Counted from the stretch's first letter, positions 7,532 to 16,829 are shown. The stretch: DNA of 64,000 bases from Paracoccaceae bacterium (GCA_014762635.1 JABURR010000042.1:38014-102013), one strand, 5' to 3'. The notes: generated by a model from the sequence alone, not told the origin. Program-made: numbers and translations.

Positions 7532-9058
7532 TCAATCCAGACCCTGAGCACCGCTCCCCACTCCCTCGGCGAGCGCCAAGTCTTTCTCCTCGATCAGGCT
7601 GAACGAGACGTAATATTTGAAGATATTACGTACATAGGTGACCGGCTCCCGTGAAATCTCTCGCGCGGCGGCCAGTTCAACGTTGGAGAACCAGACATCG
7701 GGATCCAGCCCCATTCGTTCTGCGCGACGGCGCGCGCGGGCGATGTTGCCGGGGCCGGCATTGTAGGCAGCGAGCGAGAACATGATCTCATCGAACGGCT
7801 CGATATCGCCATCGTTGAAATACGTGTCCCGCACCCAGCGGAGGTATTTCACGCCCGCATGGATATTGTCATTCCTGTCCCAGACATTCGGCAAGCCGAT
7901 GTACGGCTCCTTGGCGGTGGCGGGCAGCACCTGCATGATCCCGACTGCCCCTGCCCGGCTGTTCGCAGACTGTTCAAGGCCGGATTCCTGGTAGGCTTGC
8001 GCAAGGATCATCCTCCAGTCGAAATCGTACTGTGAGGAATATTCCTGTATGAGAGCCAGGATTTCCTCGTAGTCGTCCTGTTGTCGGCCTTCACGAATGG
8101 CTTGGATCCAGGAACTTGATCCAAGATACCTCTTGCGGAGTATGTTCCCCAGCAACGTCCCTTCCCTGACCTTCCGCACGAACCCGTTCATGACGGACAT
8201 GAGTTCGGGTGAATCCTTGCGCATGGCCCAGGCGATTTCGCCGTCCTCGTTGAATGCAAGGTCCTGATGGACGGTGACATTTGGGAAGACCTCGGACCAT
8301 AGCTCCATCTTGTGGCTGTCCACGATGATTGCCGGAATGGTCCCTATGCTGAGCAATTCCAGAAGGTCGTAATCTTCCAACCGCTCGTCGGCCAGGGTCA
8401 TTGGGATTGCCGCCTTGCCCGCCTGACGGCGCATCTGGTTCAAGGCCTGGGCACTGGAAAAGTAGCTGCTGGATTTCCTGACGTAGATCCCGCGCGTCAC
8501 CAGGTCGTCGAACGAGGCCACCTTTCCGGCCGCCGGGCCAGTCACGACCAGTTCCGACACTCCGGTGAAAATCGGCCTCGTGAAATCGACCACCTCCTGA
8601 CGGTGTGAGGTAATCGTCAAGTTGGCCATAGCCAGGTCCGCCCGTCCTTCGATCACCGCAGGCAATATCTGGTCGCGCGGCAGAGGCATCAGGATCACGT
8701 TGATGCGCGATCCGTGCACACGGGCCAGGTAGGTTTCCATCTCTCGCGCCAGATCGACGGCAAATCCTATGAGGTTCTCGCCATCATAGCTGAAATAGAT
8801 CGGAGTATAGGGGATCGCAACGCGCAGCATCCCCGACTCGGCAATCGCATCGAAATCCCCCAAGCGGGGCTCCATCGCCGAGGTGATGACCTCGATCTCA
8901 TCGCGGGATGCACCATTTGCGGAGGGTTCGACCAAACCGACGTCGGTCTCGGGTCGGGTCTCGGCACTGATCGACCAGGACTGCGCCGAGGAAAGCACAA
9001 CCAGCACGAACAGGGCGAAAAGGGCGATATGACGCGCAGCCTTCGAAAATTTCCGCAT
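7532..9058 (-). CDS. MltF-type membrane-bound lytic murein transglycosylase
   Basis: A 508-aa exported protein with an N-terminal hydrophobic signal/anchor (about residues 10-28). Next comes a solute-binding-protein family 3-like domain (about 60-300; MLRVAIPYTPIYFSYDGENLIGFAVDL region) and then a lysozyme-like SLT domain. The latter carries the catalytic-Glu motif AYQESGLEQSANSRAGAVGIMQV and the YNAGPG loop. This two-domain order is that of MltF, which cleaves peptidoglycan glycan strands to 1,6-anhydro products. The start at 9058 has AGGAGG 10 nt upstream; an extension to 9109 has no ribosome-binding site. It converges with the ACP-like gene. Confidence 0.9.
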   Translation of the reverse strand: MRKFSKAARHIALFALFVLVVLSSAQSWSISAETRPETDVGLVEPSANGASRDEIEVITSAMEPRLGDFDAIAESGMLRVAIPYTPIYFSYDGENLIGFAVDLAREMETYLARVHGSRINVILMPLPRDQILPAVIEGRADLAMANLTITSHRQEVVDFTRPIFTGVSELVVTGPAAGKVASFDDLVTRGIYVRKSSSYFSSAQALNQMRRQAGKAAIPMTLADERLEDYDLLELLSIGTIPAIIVDSHKMELWSEVFPNVTVHQDLAFNEDGEIAWAMRKDSPELMSVMNGFVRKVREGTLLGNILRKRYLGSSSWIQAIREGRQQDDYEEILALIQEYSSQYDFDWRMILAQAYQESGLEQSANSRAGAVGIMQVLPATAKEPYIGLPNVWDRNDNIHAGVKYLRWVRDTYFNDGDIEPFDEIMFSLAAYNAGPGNIARARRRAERMGLDPDVWFSNVELAAAREISREPVTYVRNIFKYYVSFSLIEEKDLALAEGVGSGAQGLD

Positions 9059-9568
9059 GTGCGGACATCCTCCTGTCTGTAAGTCTAGCGCATTATCAAC
9101 AACGGCCAACTACGTGACCGGACTCGACAACCCAGTGTTGCACACACCCCACGCCCCACAAACTTGCCGGGCGCGAAATCTCGCCTAAATCGCCTCTCCG
9201 AAAGAGGAGCGATTTGATCACGAGAGGCGGGTTCGGTCTCGCCCGTGCACATTATCGCGAAGAACACGTGTCGAGCGGATACCCGTGATGGTCGAAACCA
9301 CACCAAGACCACTGGTCATTTCTTGGCTTGCCGCAGCCGCCGGAGGCTGGGTTGAGGGGTGCGCGGCACCACGACAATGCAAGAGCATTCTCCAAAATTG
9401 TCTTCGAGATCGGGTCCATTTGCCAAATTCCAGCCCCATTTCGCCACAACCGGCCACTCTGCCGCCACGTTGCAAGCCAAATTTCCGAGTAAACGATTCT
9501 TATCGGTCGAGTTGCTGCTCGGCTGAGATTTTGAATTTGGCCGTTGCACTTTCTGTGGGGGAAAGCCG
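9059..9568. other. 510-bp intergenic region with one hairpin
   Basis: I see no convincing gene. Overlapping short frames on both strands lack start signals and family resemblance. The region holds the 5' flank of mltF and, at 9187-9215, an imperfect inverted repeat (AAATCGC...GCGATTT with an inner CTCT/AGAG stem). That could be an RNA structure or a regulator site. Confidence 0.6.
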
Positions 9569-10192
9569 TTGAGCAACTCGATCTCGAACTACTTCTCTGC
9601 CAAGGGGTGGAAAATCGCGAGCTTCGCATCGGGGCTGTCGCTTGCCATGTTGCTTGCAACCGGCTCTGTCAAGGCAAGCGAAAACGCAACCCCGTTCCTC
9701 GTGCCGAAACAGGTTGCGGCTGCCCCCGAAGGCTTCAACGGTCTTTGCTCCCGTTATTCCTGGGCGTGTCAGAATTCGCGCTCGTCGAACCTGAATGCTC
9801 GCAGCGCGCTGGATGTCGCCCAGCGTATCAATCTTGACGTCAACAGAGCCACACCGGAAATTGAGGATCGCGATCAGTACGGCAAAGCGGAAGTCTGGGC
9901 TCTTCCGACCCGTCGCGGTGGCGACTGTGAAGACTTTGCGCTGCTCAAGAAGCTCCGTTTGATCGAGGCTGGCCTTCCCGGTCAAAATCTACTGATGGCA
10001 ACTGTTTTGGATCGTCAACTTCGCAACCACGCGGTCCTCGTACTACGCACGGAGAACGGCGACTACGTTCTCGATAATCTCACCAACAAGATCGTCCCGT
10101 GGCAGGCGACTGGCTATACGTTCCTGAAACTCCAAAACCCTACCTCACCCGGAGCGTGGGACGCAGTTCTCGCTGGCGGCGTCGCAGGGTAG
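9569..10192 (+). CDS. transglutaminase-like cysteine peptidase (BTLCP/LapG-like family)
   Basis: A 207-aa exported protein with a signal peptide (about residues 14-36, ending VKASEN). The catalytic domain shows the Cys in GGDCEDFALLKK (near residue 119), the His in LRNHAVLVL (near 152) and the Asp in YVLDNLTN (near 168). That is the Cys-His-Asp triad of the bacterial transglutaminase-like cysteine proteinase family. LapG, the best-known member, cleaves large adhesins in the periplasm, but no adhesin or LapD gene is nearby. The start is a TTG preceded by a purine-rich GGGGGAAAG. A strong terminator follows. Confidence 0.85.
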   Translation: MSNSISNYFSAKGWKIASFASGLSLAMLLATGSVKASENATPFLVPKQVAAAPEGFNGLCSRYSWACQNSRSSNLNARSALDVAQRINLDVNRATPEIEDRDQYGKAEVWALPTRRGGDCEDFALLKKLRLIEAGLPGQNLLMATVLDRQLRNHAVLVLRTENGDYVLDNLTNKIVPWQATGYTFLKLQNPTSPGAWDAVLAGGVAG

Positions 10193-10238
10193 CGTCTTCG
10201 CACCAAGGTTCGCAAACAGGGTCTGACCAAAACGCCAC

Positions 10239-10270
10239 ACCCGCGCCATATAGGCGCGGGTTCGTTGTTT
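10239..10270 (+). terminator. rho-independent terminator
   Basis: A 9-bp stem ACCCGCGCC/GGCGCGGGT with a 5-nt loop is followed by TCGTTGTTT, just downstream of the transglutaminase-like gene. Confidence 0.85.
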
Positions 10271-10296
10271 CAGAGCCAGCCTAGAGACGCAGGGAC

Positions 10297-10809
10297 TCAG
10301 TCGTTGCTTTCCCCGTGTTGGCCGCCCTCTTCGTCATCACCATCGTTCCTTGGGTCTTCACCCGACCGACCGACCGGCTTCGTGTTGCCAGGGTTCCCCA
10401 AATTGTCGTCAGACTCGTCGTCGCTCTGGTCATCAGACTCATCGTCGCTTTCGTCGTCGGACTCATCGTCGCTTTCGTCGTCTCCAAAGATAAAGGGCTG
10501 GTGCGGCTTTCCCCTGACCGTGGCAGTCGGATTCTCTGTCAGGCGCAATGCTGCATCGGGACAGACCTGGAACATACGTTGAAGCAGTGTCTCATAGTCC
10601 GGCCTGCGCTGGATCCGCGCCAGCGCGTCCCTTTCTATGAATTCCCATGCACAAAGGTTGTTTTCCGCAACCTGACGGTACGGAATGACTTCTGGTTCCA
10701 CCCTGGCCTGGGCAAGCGAACCCGCGAAAGCCCGTTCCGTAGCTGAAACCGAAAGTACAAGAACTCCGGCCGCGGCAAAGCCGCGGACAAAACGTGTTGA
10801 ATTTTTCAT
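10297..10809 (-). CDS. exported hypothetical protein with acidic SDD-repeat region
   Basis: A 170-aa protein with a signal peptide (about residues 1-29, SVSATERAFAG). A short possibly helical domain has two Cys (residues 53 and 83). Residues 110-136 are a low-complexity run of E/Q-S-D-D units, followed by a glycine/asparagine/aspartate-rich tail. The repeat is mirrored in the DNA as tandem 12-bp units at about 10402-10482, so it may vary in copy number. Such Asp/Ser runs can bind divalent cations or act as flexible linkers; no family is recognised. It converges with the transglutaminase-like gene across the terminator. Confidence 0.7.
   Translation of the reverse strand: MKNSTRFVRGFAAAGVLVLSVSATERAFAGSLAQARVEPEVIPYRQVAENNLCAWEFIERDALARIQRRPDYETLLQRMFQVCPDAALRLTENPTATVRGKPHQPFIFGDDESDDESDDESDDESDDQSDDESDDNLGNPGNTKPVGRSGEDPRNDGDDEEGGQHGESND
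10402..10482 (-). repeat. tandem 12-bp repeats encoding ESDD units
   Basis: About six degenerate 12-bp units (GACTCATCGTCG / CTTTCGTCGTCG type on the + strand) encode the (E/Q)SDD run of the exported protein. Near-identical neighbouring units suggest replication slippage. Confidence 0.75.
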
Positions 10810-11169
10810 GACCCCTCCACCCCGAGTTGGAGCCAGCTACCCGGAAAAAATGCTTTGTTCGGTCCAAAAAACGGGCCCAGCAATGCCCTTTGACCGATAA
10901 GTATGGCCCCTCAACCAAGGTCAATATTATGACTTATTTTAGCCACTGTCATCTTATTTTGGCCTTAGTTGTTAATTTTCTACCTTCTTCGTTGCCATAA
11001 TGGCTTAATGCCGCGATCCAATCGCCGCTGTTCGCTACTTCGCAACAATAACCCCTATGAGACGTTTCTCGATCTCAGGACACGTGCCGACTCGCACCCT
11101 CCGCGCCTGGCCAAATGTTTGTTGATTGACGGGTCAACCAAAACCTGAAAAAACCTCAACAAAGCTGGG
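10810..11169. other. 360-bp intergenic region upstream of betI
   Basis: No gene is supported. The stretch is AT-richer than its surroundings around 10920-11000. It carries the divergent promoters of the SDD-repeat gene and betI, plus the palindrome listed at 11126-11137. Confidence 0.6.
11126..11137. promoter_or_regulatory. candidate BetI operator
   Basis: A perfect dyad TTGAC-GG-GTCAA lies 33 bp upstream of the betI start. TetR-family repressors usually bind such dyads in their own promoter, so autoregulation by BetI is likely, but this is inferred. Confidence 0.55.
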
Positions 11170-11760
11170 ATGAGTCATATGCCGAAAACAGGAATGGAAC
11201 CCGTTCGTCGTGCGGGCCTCGTTGACGCCGCCATCATGGAAATCGGACGCATTGGCTCGCTCGAGGTCACGGTCGGTCAGATTGCCAAGCGCGCAGGTGT
11301 CTCAAGCGCCCTCGCCCACCATTATTTTGGGACGAAAGACCAGATTTTCCTGTCGGCCATGCGGCACATACTGTCCCTTTACGGTGAAGAGGTACGCAAA
11401 CGTCTTGCAAACGCAGACACCCATCGGGCGCGGCTTGAAGGAATTATCGAGGCCAGTTTCGACGAAAGCAACTTCCGCCCCGAGGTCATCAGCGCCTGGC
11501 TGAATTTCTATGTTCGTGCGCAAAATTCTGATGAGACCGCGCGCATTCTTGGGGTCTACAAGTCCCGCCTGCGCTCCAATCTCCTCTGTGATCTTCGTCC
11601 GCTACTGGGGCCCGGGGCGAATGCGGCGGCCGAAGGGATCGCGGCTCTCATCGACGGTCTATATGTCCGGCAGAGCCTTGGTCATTCGGGGCCGAGCCCA
11701 TCAGACGCGACCAGGATCGCGCTCGATTATCTCGATCTGCTGCTCGCCCGAACCGACTAG
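11170..11760 (+). CDS. betI: TetR-family choline-responsive repressor BetI
   Basis: A 196-aa TetR-family regulator that closely follows the BetI pattern: GMEPVRRAGLVDAAIMEIG, then the helix-turn-helix VGQIAKRAGVSSALAHHYFGTKDQ, and a ligand-binding C-terminal domain with ISAWLNFYVRAQ. BetI represses choline-to-glycine-betaine genes until choline is present. It lies 74 bp upstream of betA on the same strand. Two ATGs are possible (11170 and 11179); many BetI proteins begin with MPK-x-GMEP, which would favour 11179. The usual betB (betaine aldehyde dehydrogenase) between betI and betA is missing here. Confidence 0.92.
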   Translation: MSHMPKTGMEPVRRAGLVDAAIMEIGRIGSLEVTVGQIAKRAGVSSALAHHYFGTKDQIFLSAMRHILSLYGEEVRKRLANADTHRARLEGIIEASFDESNFRPEVISAWLNFYVRAQNSDETARILGVYKSRLRSNLLCDLRPLLGPGANAAAEGIAALIDGLYVRQSLGHSGPSPSDATRIALDYLDLLLARTD

Positions 11761-11834
11761 CCGGGGCAGATTCCCGTCATCGCCCGCTCTCAGAACAACC
11801 GGCGACCATTTCTTCGACAAGGTGAACAAAGCCC

Positions 11835-13493
11835 ATGCGTGCTGATTATGTGATCGTTGGCGCCGGATCCGCTGGCTGCGCCATTGCCTACCGCCTGTCC
11901 GAGGCGGGACATTCCGTCATCGTGATCGAACACGGCGGAACCGATTGGGGCCCATTCATCCAGATGCCGGCGGCGCTCAGCTACCCGATGAACATGCCCC
12001 GCTATGACTGGGGATTCCGCAGCGAGCCTGAACCGAACCTTGGTGGTCGGCCAATGGCGGTACCACGTGGCAAGGTGATCGGTGGCTCATCTTCCATCAA
12101 TGGCATGGTCTATGTGCGTGGCCACGCACGGGATTTCGATCACTGGGCCGAGGCCGGTGCTGCGGGATGGGGTTATGGGGATGTCCTTCCCTATTTCCGG
12201 CGCATGGAGTGCTGGCACGACAATGGCCACGGCGGCGACCCTGCGTGGCGCGGGGCGGACGGTCCCATGCACGTCACCAGGGGGCCGCGCGCCAATCCGC
12301 TCTATCAGGCCTTTGTCGATGCAGGTCAGCAGGCAGGGTACGAGCTGACCCCGGACTATAACGGCGAGAAGCAAGAGGGCTTCGGCCCAATGGAGCAGAC
12401 CGTCTGGCGGGGGCGCAGATGGTCGGCCGCCAATGCCTATCTCCGCCCTGCCCTGAAACGCCCGAACTGTCGGCTCGTCAATGCGCTTGCCCGCAAGGTC
12501 CAGATCGCCGAAGGCCGGGCCACCGGCGTCGAGGTTCAGCGGCGCGGTCAGGTCGAGGTGATCGCCGCAAACCGTGAGGTCATTCTTGCGGCCTCTGCAA
12601 TCAACTCCCCCAAGCTGTTGATGCTGTCCGGGGTCGGCCCCGGCGCGCACCTGTCGGAACTGGGAATTCCGGTCATTGCCGACCGCCCGGGTGTTGGCCA
12701 GAATCTCCAGGATCACCTCGAGGTCTATATCCAATACGCCTCGAAACAGCCGATAACCCTTTACCGTTACTGGAATATCTTCGGCAAAGCCCTGATCGGC
12801 GCGCAGTGGTTGTTCACGCGCACCGGACTTGGCGCATCCAACCAGTTCGAGAGCGCGGCCTTCATCCGATCGACCGCTGGTGTCGAGTATCCGGATATCC
12901 AGTACCATTTCCTGCCCTTGGCCGTGCGCTATGACGGAAAGGTCGCCGCCGAAGGTCACGGTTTCCAGGCCCATGTCGGCCCCATGCGCTCCCCCTCGCG
13001 CGGCGCGGTAACGCTGCGTTCGGCCGATCCGGCGCATCCGCCAAAAATCTTTTTCAACTACATGTCGACCGATCAGGACTGGACCGACTTCCGCCGTTGT
13101 ATCCGGCTGACGCGCGAGATTTTTGCCCAGCCCGCCTTCGAGCCCTTCGTAAAACATGAAATCCAGCCCGGGGATCGGTCTCAGAGCGATGACGAGATCG
13201 ACGCCTTCATCCGCGAGCACGCCGAGAGCGCCTATCATCCCTGTGGGACCTGCAAGATGGGGTCAGCGGACGATCCGATGGCCGTGGTTGACCCTGAAAC
13301 CCGCGTGATCGGGGTTGAGGGGTTGCGGGTGGCCGACAGCTCCATCTTCCCGCGAATTACCAATGGCAACCTGAACGCGCCCTCGATCATGACAGGCGAG
13401 AAAGCCTCTGATCACATCCTGGGTCGCGCGCCTTTGCCTTCCGCGAATGACGAACCGTGGATTCACCCGAACTGGCGAGAGGCGCAGCGGTAG
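11835..13493 (+). CDS. betA: choline dehydrogenase, GMC-family flavoprotein
   Basis: A 552-aa GMC oxidoreductase. The FAD-binding motif [20 protein letters not shown] is at residues 6-25. The GMC signature [20 protein letters not shown] is near residues 78-97, and the HPCGTCKMG block containing the active-site His is near residue 465. High resemblance over the whole length to BetA supports oxidation of choline to betaine aldehyde at the membrane. It follows betI, and the pair probably forms one transcription unit. It converges with the leftward AroE-like gene with only 6 bp between stop codons, so the catabolic island starts immediately beyond. Confidence 0.92.
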   Translation: MRADYVIVGAGSAGCAIAYRLSEAGHSVIVIEHGGTDWGPFIQMPAALSYPMNMPRYDWGFRSEPEPNLGGRPMAVPRGKVIGGSSSINGMVYVRGHARDFDHWAEAGAAGWGYGDVLPYFRRMECWHDNGHGGDPAWRGADGPMHVTRGPRANPLYQAFVDAGQQAGYELTPDYNGEKQEGFGPMEQTVWRGRRWSAANAYLRPALKRPNCRLVNALARKVQIAEGRATGVEVQRRGQVEVIAANREVILAASAINSPKLLMLSGVGPGAHLSELGIPVIADRPGVGQNLQDHLEVYIQYASKQPITLYRYWNIFGKALIGAQWLFTRTGLGASNQFESAAFIRSTAGVEYPDIQYHFLPLAVRYDGKVAAEGHGFQAHVGPMRSPSRGAVTLRSADPAHPPKIFFNYMSTDQDWTDFRRCIRLTREIFAQPAFEPFVKHEIQPGDRSQSDDEIDAFIREHAESAYHPCGTCKMGSADDPMAVVDPETRVIGVEGLRVADSSIFPRITNGNLNAPSIMTGEKASDHILGRAPLPSANDEPWIHPNWREAQR

Positions 13494-13499
13494 TTCCGC

Positions 13500-14354
13500 C
13501 TAGGTCTTGCCCAGGATGCTGGCTTCCATTGCTTGGCGCAGATCATCCGTGACGGTCGGCTCCAGCCCGAACCAGAGCTTCCAGGCGGGCGGCCCCTGGT
13601 AAAGCAGCATACCCAAGCCGCCGACGACCGTGTTGCCACGCGCTTCGGCTGCTTTCAGGAAGTCGGTCTTGAGCGGCGTGTAGATGATGTCCGCGGCGAC
13701 AGTTTCCCGGGCAAGCTTGTCCAGTTTCAGGTCCAATGGCGGTTGTCCGACCATTCCCAGGCTCGTGGTATTCACAACCGTTGCGGCCCCCTCAAGGGCA
13801 TCGTGGCGTCCCTCCCACGGAACCACGTTGATCGGGCCGCCGAAGTCCGCGGCGATGCGTTCCGCGCGATCACGGGTGCGGTTCACCAGCCGGATCTCGG
13901 GGCAGCCCTCGTGCAGCAGCGCATGGCAGATCGCCCGCGATCCGCCGCCAGCGCCCAGCACGACAGCAGGCCCCGCATTTCCGCACCAGTCCGGCGCGCC
14001 GTTCTTGAGGTTTCCGAGAAATCCCCGCCAATCGTTGTTGGTCCCGAAAAGTGCCCCATCCTCCCGCACCACGGCGCAGCTGATCGCACCGATCTTTCGG
14101 GCGACGTCGTCCAACTCGTCGACCACCTGCATGGCATCCAGCTTGTGCGGAATCGTCAGGTTGCAGCCCGAGAAGCCAAGCGGATGCAATGCCCGCAGCG
14201 CCGCCTCGACGGCTCCGGGCTTGATGGCGAGCGGCACGTAGGTCCCCTTCAGTCCCTGTTGCCGGAACCAGTAGTTGTGCATGAGCGGAGAGCGTGAGTG
14301 CATCACGGGCCAGCCCATGACACCGGCCATGTAGAACCTATCCTTGTCGATCAT
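13500..14354 (-). CDS. shikimate dehydrogenase-like NAD(P)-dependent oxidoreductase
   Basis: A 284-aa AroE-fold enzyme. The catalytic Lys sits in NLTIPHK and the catalytic Asp in TNNDWRGF; the nucleotide-binding loop is GAGGGSRA with NRTRDRAERI following. Its start at 14354 overlaps the stop of the class II aldolase gene by 17 bp, so it is the last gene of the leftward operon tctA-tctB-cyclodeaminase-decarboxylase-aldolase-aldolase. Given that setting it more likely oxidises a cyclic diol or hydroxy acid in the island's pathway than serves aromatic amino-acid synthesis. Substrate and cofactor preference are not readable. Confidence 0.85.
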   Translation of the reverse strand: MIDKDRFYMAGVMGWPVMHSRSPLMHNYWFRQQGLKGTYVPLAIKPGAVEAALRALHPLGFSGCNLTIPHKLDAMQVVDELDDVARKIGAISCAVVREDGALFGTNNDWRGFLGNLKNGAPDWCGNAGPAVVLGAGGGSRAICHALLHEGCPEIRLVNRTRDRAERIAADFGGPINVVPWEGRHDALEGAATVVNTTSLGMVGQPPLDLKLDKLARETVAADIIYTPLKTDFLKAAEARGNTVVGGLGMLLYQGPPAWKLWFGLEPTVTDDLRQAMEASILGKT

Positions 14355-15042
14355 GAGCACCCCCGTCCAGCTTGGCGCGGAAATGATCCCACGTTCGCTG
14401 AAAAAGCACAGTATTCCAGAGCTTTCCGCGGCATAGTTCACGCTCTTCCTCACTGAAAGAATAGGGCGTTCCGATCTGCATCGCCATGTACTGGCGGTGC
14501 GCGTTTTCCTCGAGGTAGTTGATCAGCACGAAAGCCTCGACGATATCCTTGCCGGCCGTCACCGCCCCATGGGATTTCATCAATGCGGCCGGGCGATCCT
14601 GCAACACCTCGCAAAGCCGCGCCGACATCTCGGGCGAGTTGATCGAGTTCGGCGTATCCAGAACCCCAACCGGATAGAGCAGCGATCCCTGAGCAAACAC
14701 AGGCAGGTAGTCGTGCCCGGTCATGGTCAGGTAGGTCGACCACTTGGGATGCGCATGGACAACCGCGCCAGCGTCGGGCCGCGCCTTGTAGATGCCCGCG
14801 TGCAGGTGAAACTCCAGCGGCGGCTTGCCGTTGCCCTCCAGCACGTTCCCGTCGAGGTCGATCCGGCAGATGTCACCGGCGGTCAACTGGCTGCGCTGGC
14901 TCGACCCGATGTTGATCAGCATCTGGTCGTCACCGACCCGGATACTGGCGTGTCCGTTGTAGTCGATGATCTCGGACTCCTCGAGCATGCGCAGGCAGTC
15001 GGCAAGCTGGATCTTGGCGGCTTCGATGTCGGCCTTGGTCAT
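14338..15042 (-). CDS. class II aldolase/adducin-family protein (A)
   Basis: A 234-aa metal-dependent class II aldolase-family protein. The metal motif VVHAHPKWSTY lies near residues 93-103, a third His lies in KSHGAVTAG near 157, and the N-terminal YNGHASIRVG block is typical. Members cleave or epimerise phosphorylated sugars, or decarboxylate hydroxylated aromatic acids (3-hydroxy-2-methylpyridine-4,5-dicarboxylate decarboxylase and the PhtC 3,4-dihydroxyphthalate decarboxylases). Its place in an aromatic-acid-type operon favours the latter, as inference. It is 15 bp downstream of a second family member. Confidence 0.85.
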   Translation of the reverse strand: MTKADIEAAKIQLADCLRMLEESEIIDYNGHASIRVGDDQMLINIGSSQRSQLTAGDICRIDLDGNVLEGNGKPPLEFHLHAGIYKARPDAGAVVHAHPKWSTYLTMTGHDYLPVFAQGSLLYPVGVLDTPNSINSPEMSARLCEVLQDRPAALMKSHGAVTAGKDIVEAFVLINYLEENAHRQYMAMQIGTPYSFSEEERELCRGKLWNTVLFQRTWDHFRAKLDGGAHDRQG

Positions 15043-15057
15043 TGTGGCTCCTTGCTG

Positions 15058-15804
15058 TTACCAGCCGGTCTGATCGCGGATTTCGGAACGCCAGAGGTCC
15101 CAGGCGCGCATCCCGGCGGTGAGGTTCGGTTGATCCGCAAGGGCGCCCTCCCCTTCGGACAGGGCCGCCAGCGGCCCGCCGTTGGCCAGTGCCGTGGCCC
15201 AGTGCTGGATGCGGGCGCTGACCTCGGTATAGACGGCACGGAAGACGGCCACCTGCAGGCTGGGTCCGCAGGCCACGGAGCCATGCGCGCGCATCAGCGC
15301 GATATCCTTGTCGCCGAGCTTCTCGGCCAGGGCGACGCCCTTGGCGCAATCGCAGACCAACATGTCCGTCTCGCCGAATTTCTCGGATATGTCGAAGACC
15401 GGTACGCCCTTGGCAAGGAAAGCCGCGTTGTGGAACATCGCCTGCATCTTCACCTCGGTCAGGCCAAACGGGATCACCGAGGGAGAATGGCTGTGCACGA
15501 CCGAGTTGATGTCGGGCCGCGCCTTGTAGATCTCGCCATGGATGAACCGCTCCAGGAAGCCCTTCGGCGCCTCCGGATCGCAGGCCGTGCTGTCGAGATC
15601 ATATTCGACGATATCCTCGGGCGTCACCAGCGCAGGCGCAAGGCCACGCGACATCAGGTAACGATCCGGCGTATCCGGGTGGCGCATGGAGACGTGTCCA
15701 AATCCATCCACCACCCCGCGCGCGGCAAGGATGCGGCTTGCGGCGGCAAGGTCGGCCAGCAGGTCGGCGCTGACGAGGCCGCCGGATGCGGGAGTTGTCG
15801 TCAT
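15058..15804 (-). CDS. class II aldolase/adducin-family protein (B), possible aromatic dicarboxylate decarboxylase
   Basis: A 248-aa class II aldolase-fold protein. GFGHVSMRHPDTPDRYLMSRGLAP in the N-terminal third and the metal motif VVHSHSPSVIPFG near residue 103 resemble the HMPDdc/PhtC decarboxylase branch more than sugar aldolases. A later His is in LMRAHGSVACG. Family knowledge suggests metal-dependent decarboxylation of an ortho-hydroxylated (hetero)aromatic dicarboxylate. It is 9 bp downstream of the dihydroxyphthalate-decarboxylase-like gene, so two unrelated decarboxylase-type folds are made together. The specific reaction is inferred. Confidence 0.83.
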   Translation of the reverse strand: MTTTPASGGLVSADLLADLAAASRILAARGVVDGFGHVSMRHPDTPDRYLMSRGLAPALVTPEDIVEYDLDSTACDPEAPKGFLERFIHGEIYKARPDINSVVHSHSPSVIPFGLTEVKMQAMFHNAAFLAKGVPVFDISEKFGETDMLVCDCAKGVALAEKLGDKDIALMRAHGSVACGPSLQVAVFRAVYTEVSARIQHWATALANGGPLAALSEGEGALADQPNLTAGMRAWDLWRSEIRDQTGW

Positions 15805-15813
15805 ATTATCCCC

Positions 15814-16803
15814 CTAGATGATGACCTTGGTCATCACGCTGGCCGGAAAGATTTCCTCGGGCGTGAACTGGCGATGCGCGATGCCCTGCTGATAGGTGTA
15901 AAGTGCCATCTTCTCCCAGGTCGCGCGGTTTTCCTCCACGCCGAAGGGGAACGGGTCCTTGCCGAAGATGCCCTGCATCCGACGTGCGTAGATCGGCAGC
16001 CATGCCACGGGATAGCGCGACACGGCGGGGTCGAGGATACGCTCTACGCTGCGCCGCTTCGATTCCTGGAATGCGTTGAAAAGGTTGCGCGCGGCCCAGG
16101 GATGCGCGTCATGCACGCTCTTTTTCATGGCGATGATATGCATGATCGGCCAGACCTTGGACTCGGCGTAATATTCCTCTTCCATCTCGAGGAAATTTGG
16201 GAAGAGCCGCACCACGTCGGGATGCCTCTCAAGGAAACACGTTGGCGGGCGTGCGATGATGGCGCAATCCAGCTCACCCGAGGCCAGCATGTCGGAGAGT
16301 GACTTGTCCTTCACACGGGTGATCTCGACCCCGTCGGGGAGGTTCAACTCCACCTTCTCCTCGCGCCCGGGAGAGTTCGCTCCGGCCTGAACCCACTTGA
16401 TATCCTGAAGCGGAATGCCCTTGTCGTTCTGCATCCAGCCACGCATCCAGACGGCGGCAGAATGCGCCCATTCCGGGCTGCCGACCGTCTTGCCGCGCAG
16501 GTCCTCGATCTTCTCTATCCCGGCTTTTCGGTTGACGTAGAACGAGCTGAAGCGGAACAGGCGCGAACAGATCACGGGCAAACCAATCAGGTCGCTGTCG
16601 GGCCGCGTGACCTGGGTCGAGAATTTGGCAAAGGACATTTCCGACAGGTCGAATTCCCGGTTCGCGGTCATCCGGGCGAAGCACTCATGATGGCCTAGCA
16701 ACAGCCAGTTCGGGTCAATCCCCTCAGCTTTGACCTCTCCGGTGCGGAAATCGCGGAAATGGTCGTAATCCGTTGTGGCGATCGTCAGTTTCAGTTTCGA
16801 CAT
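15814..16803 (-). CDS. 4,5-dihydroxyphthalate decarboxylase-like protein (paralogue 1)
   Basis: A 329-aa protein of the Pht5/DHP decarboxylase family, which has the fold of periplasmic binding proteins but no signal peptide. Recognisable blocks are KLTIATTDYDHFRDFRTGEV at the start, FDLSEMSFAKF, a VNRKAGIEKIEDLRGKTVGSPEW block, and KVWPIMHIIAMKK. Family members decarboxylate 4,5-dihydroxyphthalate to protocatechuate; related proteins are often misannotated as ABC binding proteins. It lies between the cyclodeaminase-like and class II aldolase genes in one operon. Two paralogues occur at 36140 and 38796. Confidence 0.8.
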   Translation of the reverse strand: MSKLKLTIATTDYDHFRDFRTGEVKAEGIDPNWLLLGHHECFARMTANREFDLSEMSFAKFSTQVTRPDSDLIGLPVICSRLFRFSSFYVNRKAGIEKIEDLRGKTVGSPEWAHSAAVWMRGWMQNDKGIPLQDIKWVQAGANSPGREEKVELNLPDGVEITRVKDKSLSDMLASGELDCAIIARPPTCFLERHPDVVRLFPNFLEMEEEYYAESKVWPIMHIIAMKKSVHDAHPWAARNLFNAFQESKRRSVERILDPAVSRYPVAWLPIYARRMQGIFGKDPFPFGVEENRATWEKMALYTYQQGIAHRQFTPEEIFPASVMTKVII

Positions 16804-16829
16804 GCTCCCCCCTGTCCCTTGGCACCCTA

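Noticed and set aside
9252..9659. Minus-strand frames in the mltF upstream region
   Set aside because: They overlap one another and the transglutaminase-like gene, lack ribosome-binding sites and resemble no protein family.
12087..13238. A 383-aa leftward frame within betA
   Set aside because: It is antisense to a clear choline dehydrogenase, with no family match or start signal.
14497..16302. A 601-aa rightward frame antisense to the class II aldolase and decarboxylase genes
   Set aside because: It is a GC-rich shadow frame; the opposite strand holds three well-supported genes.
15814..16803. ABC-transporter periplasmic binding protein
   Set aside because: There is no signal peptide and no ABC partner; the sequence blocks fit the dihydroxyphthalate decarboxylase family, which has the same fold.
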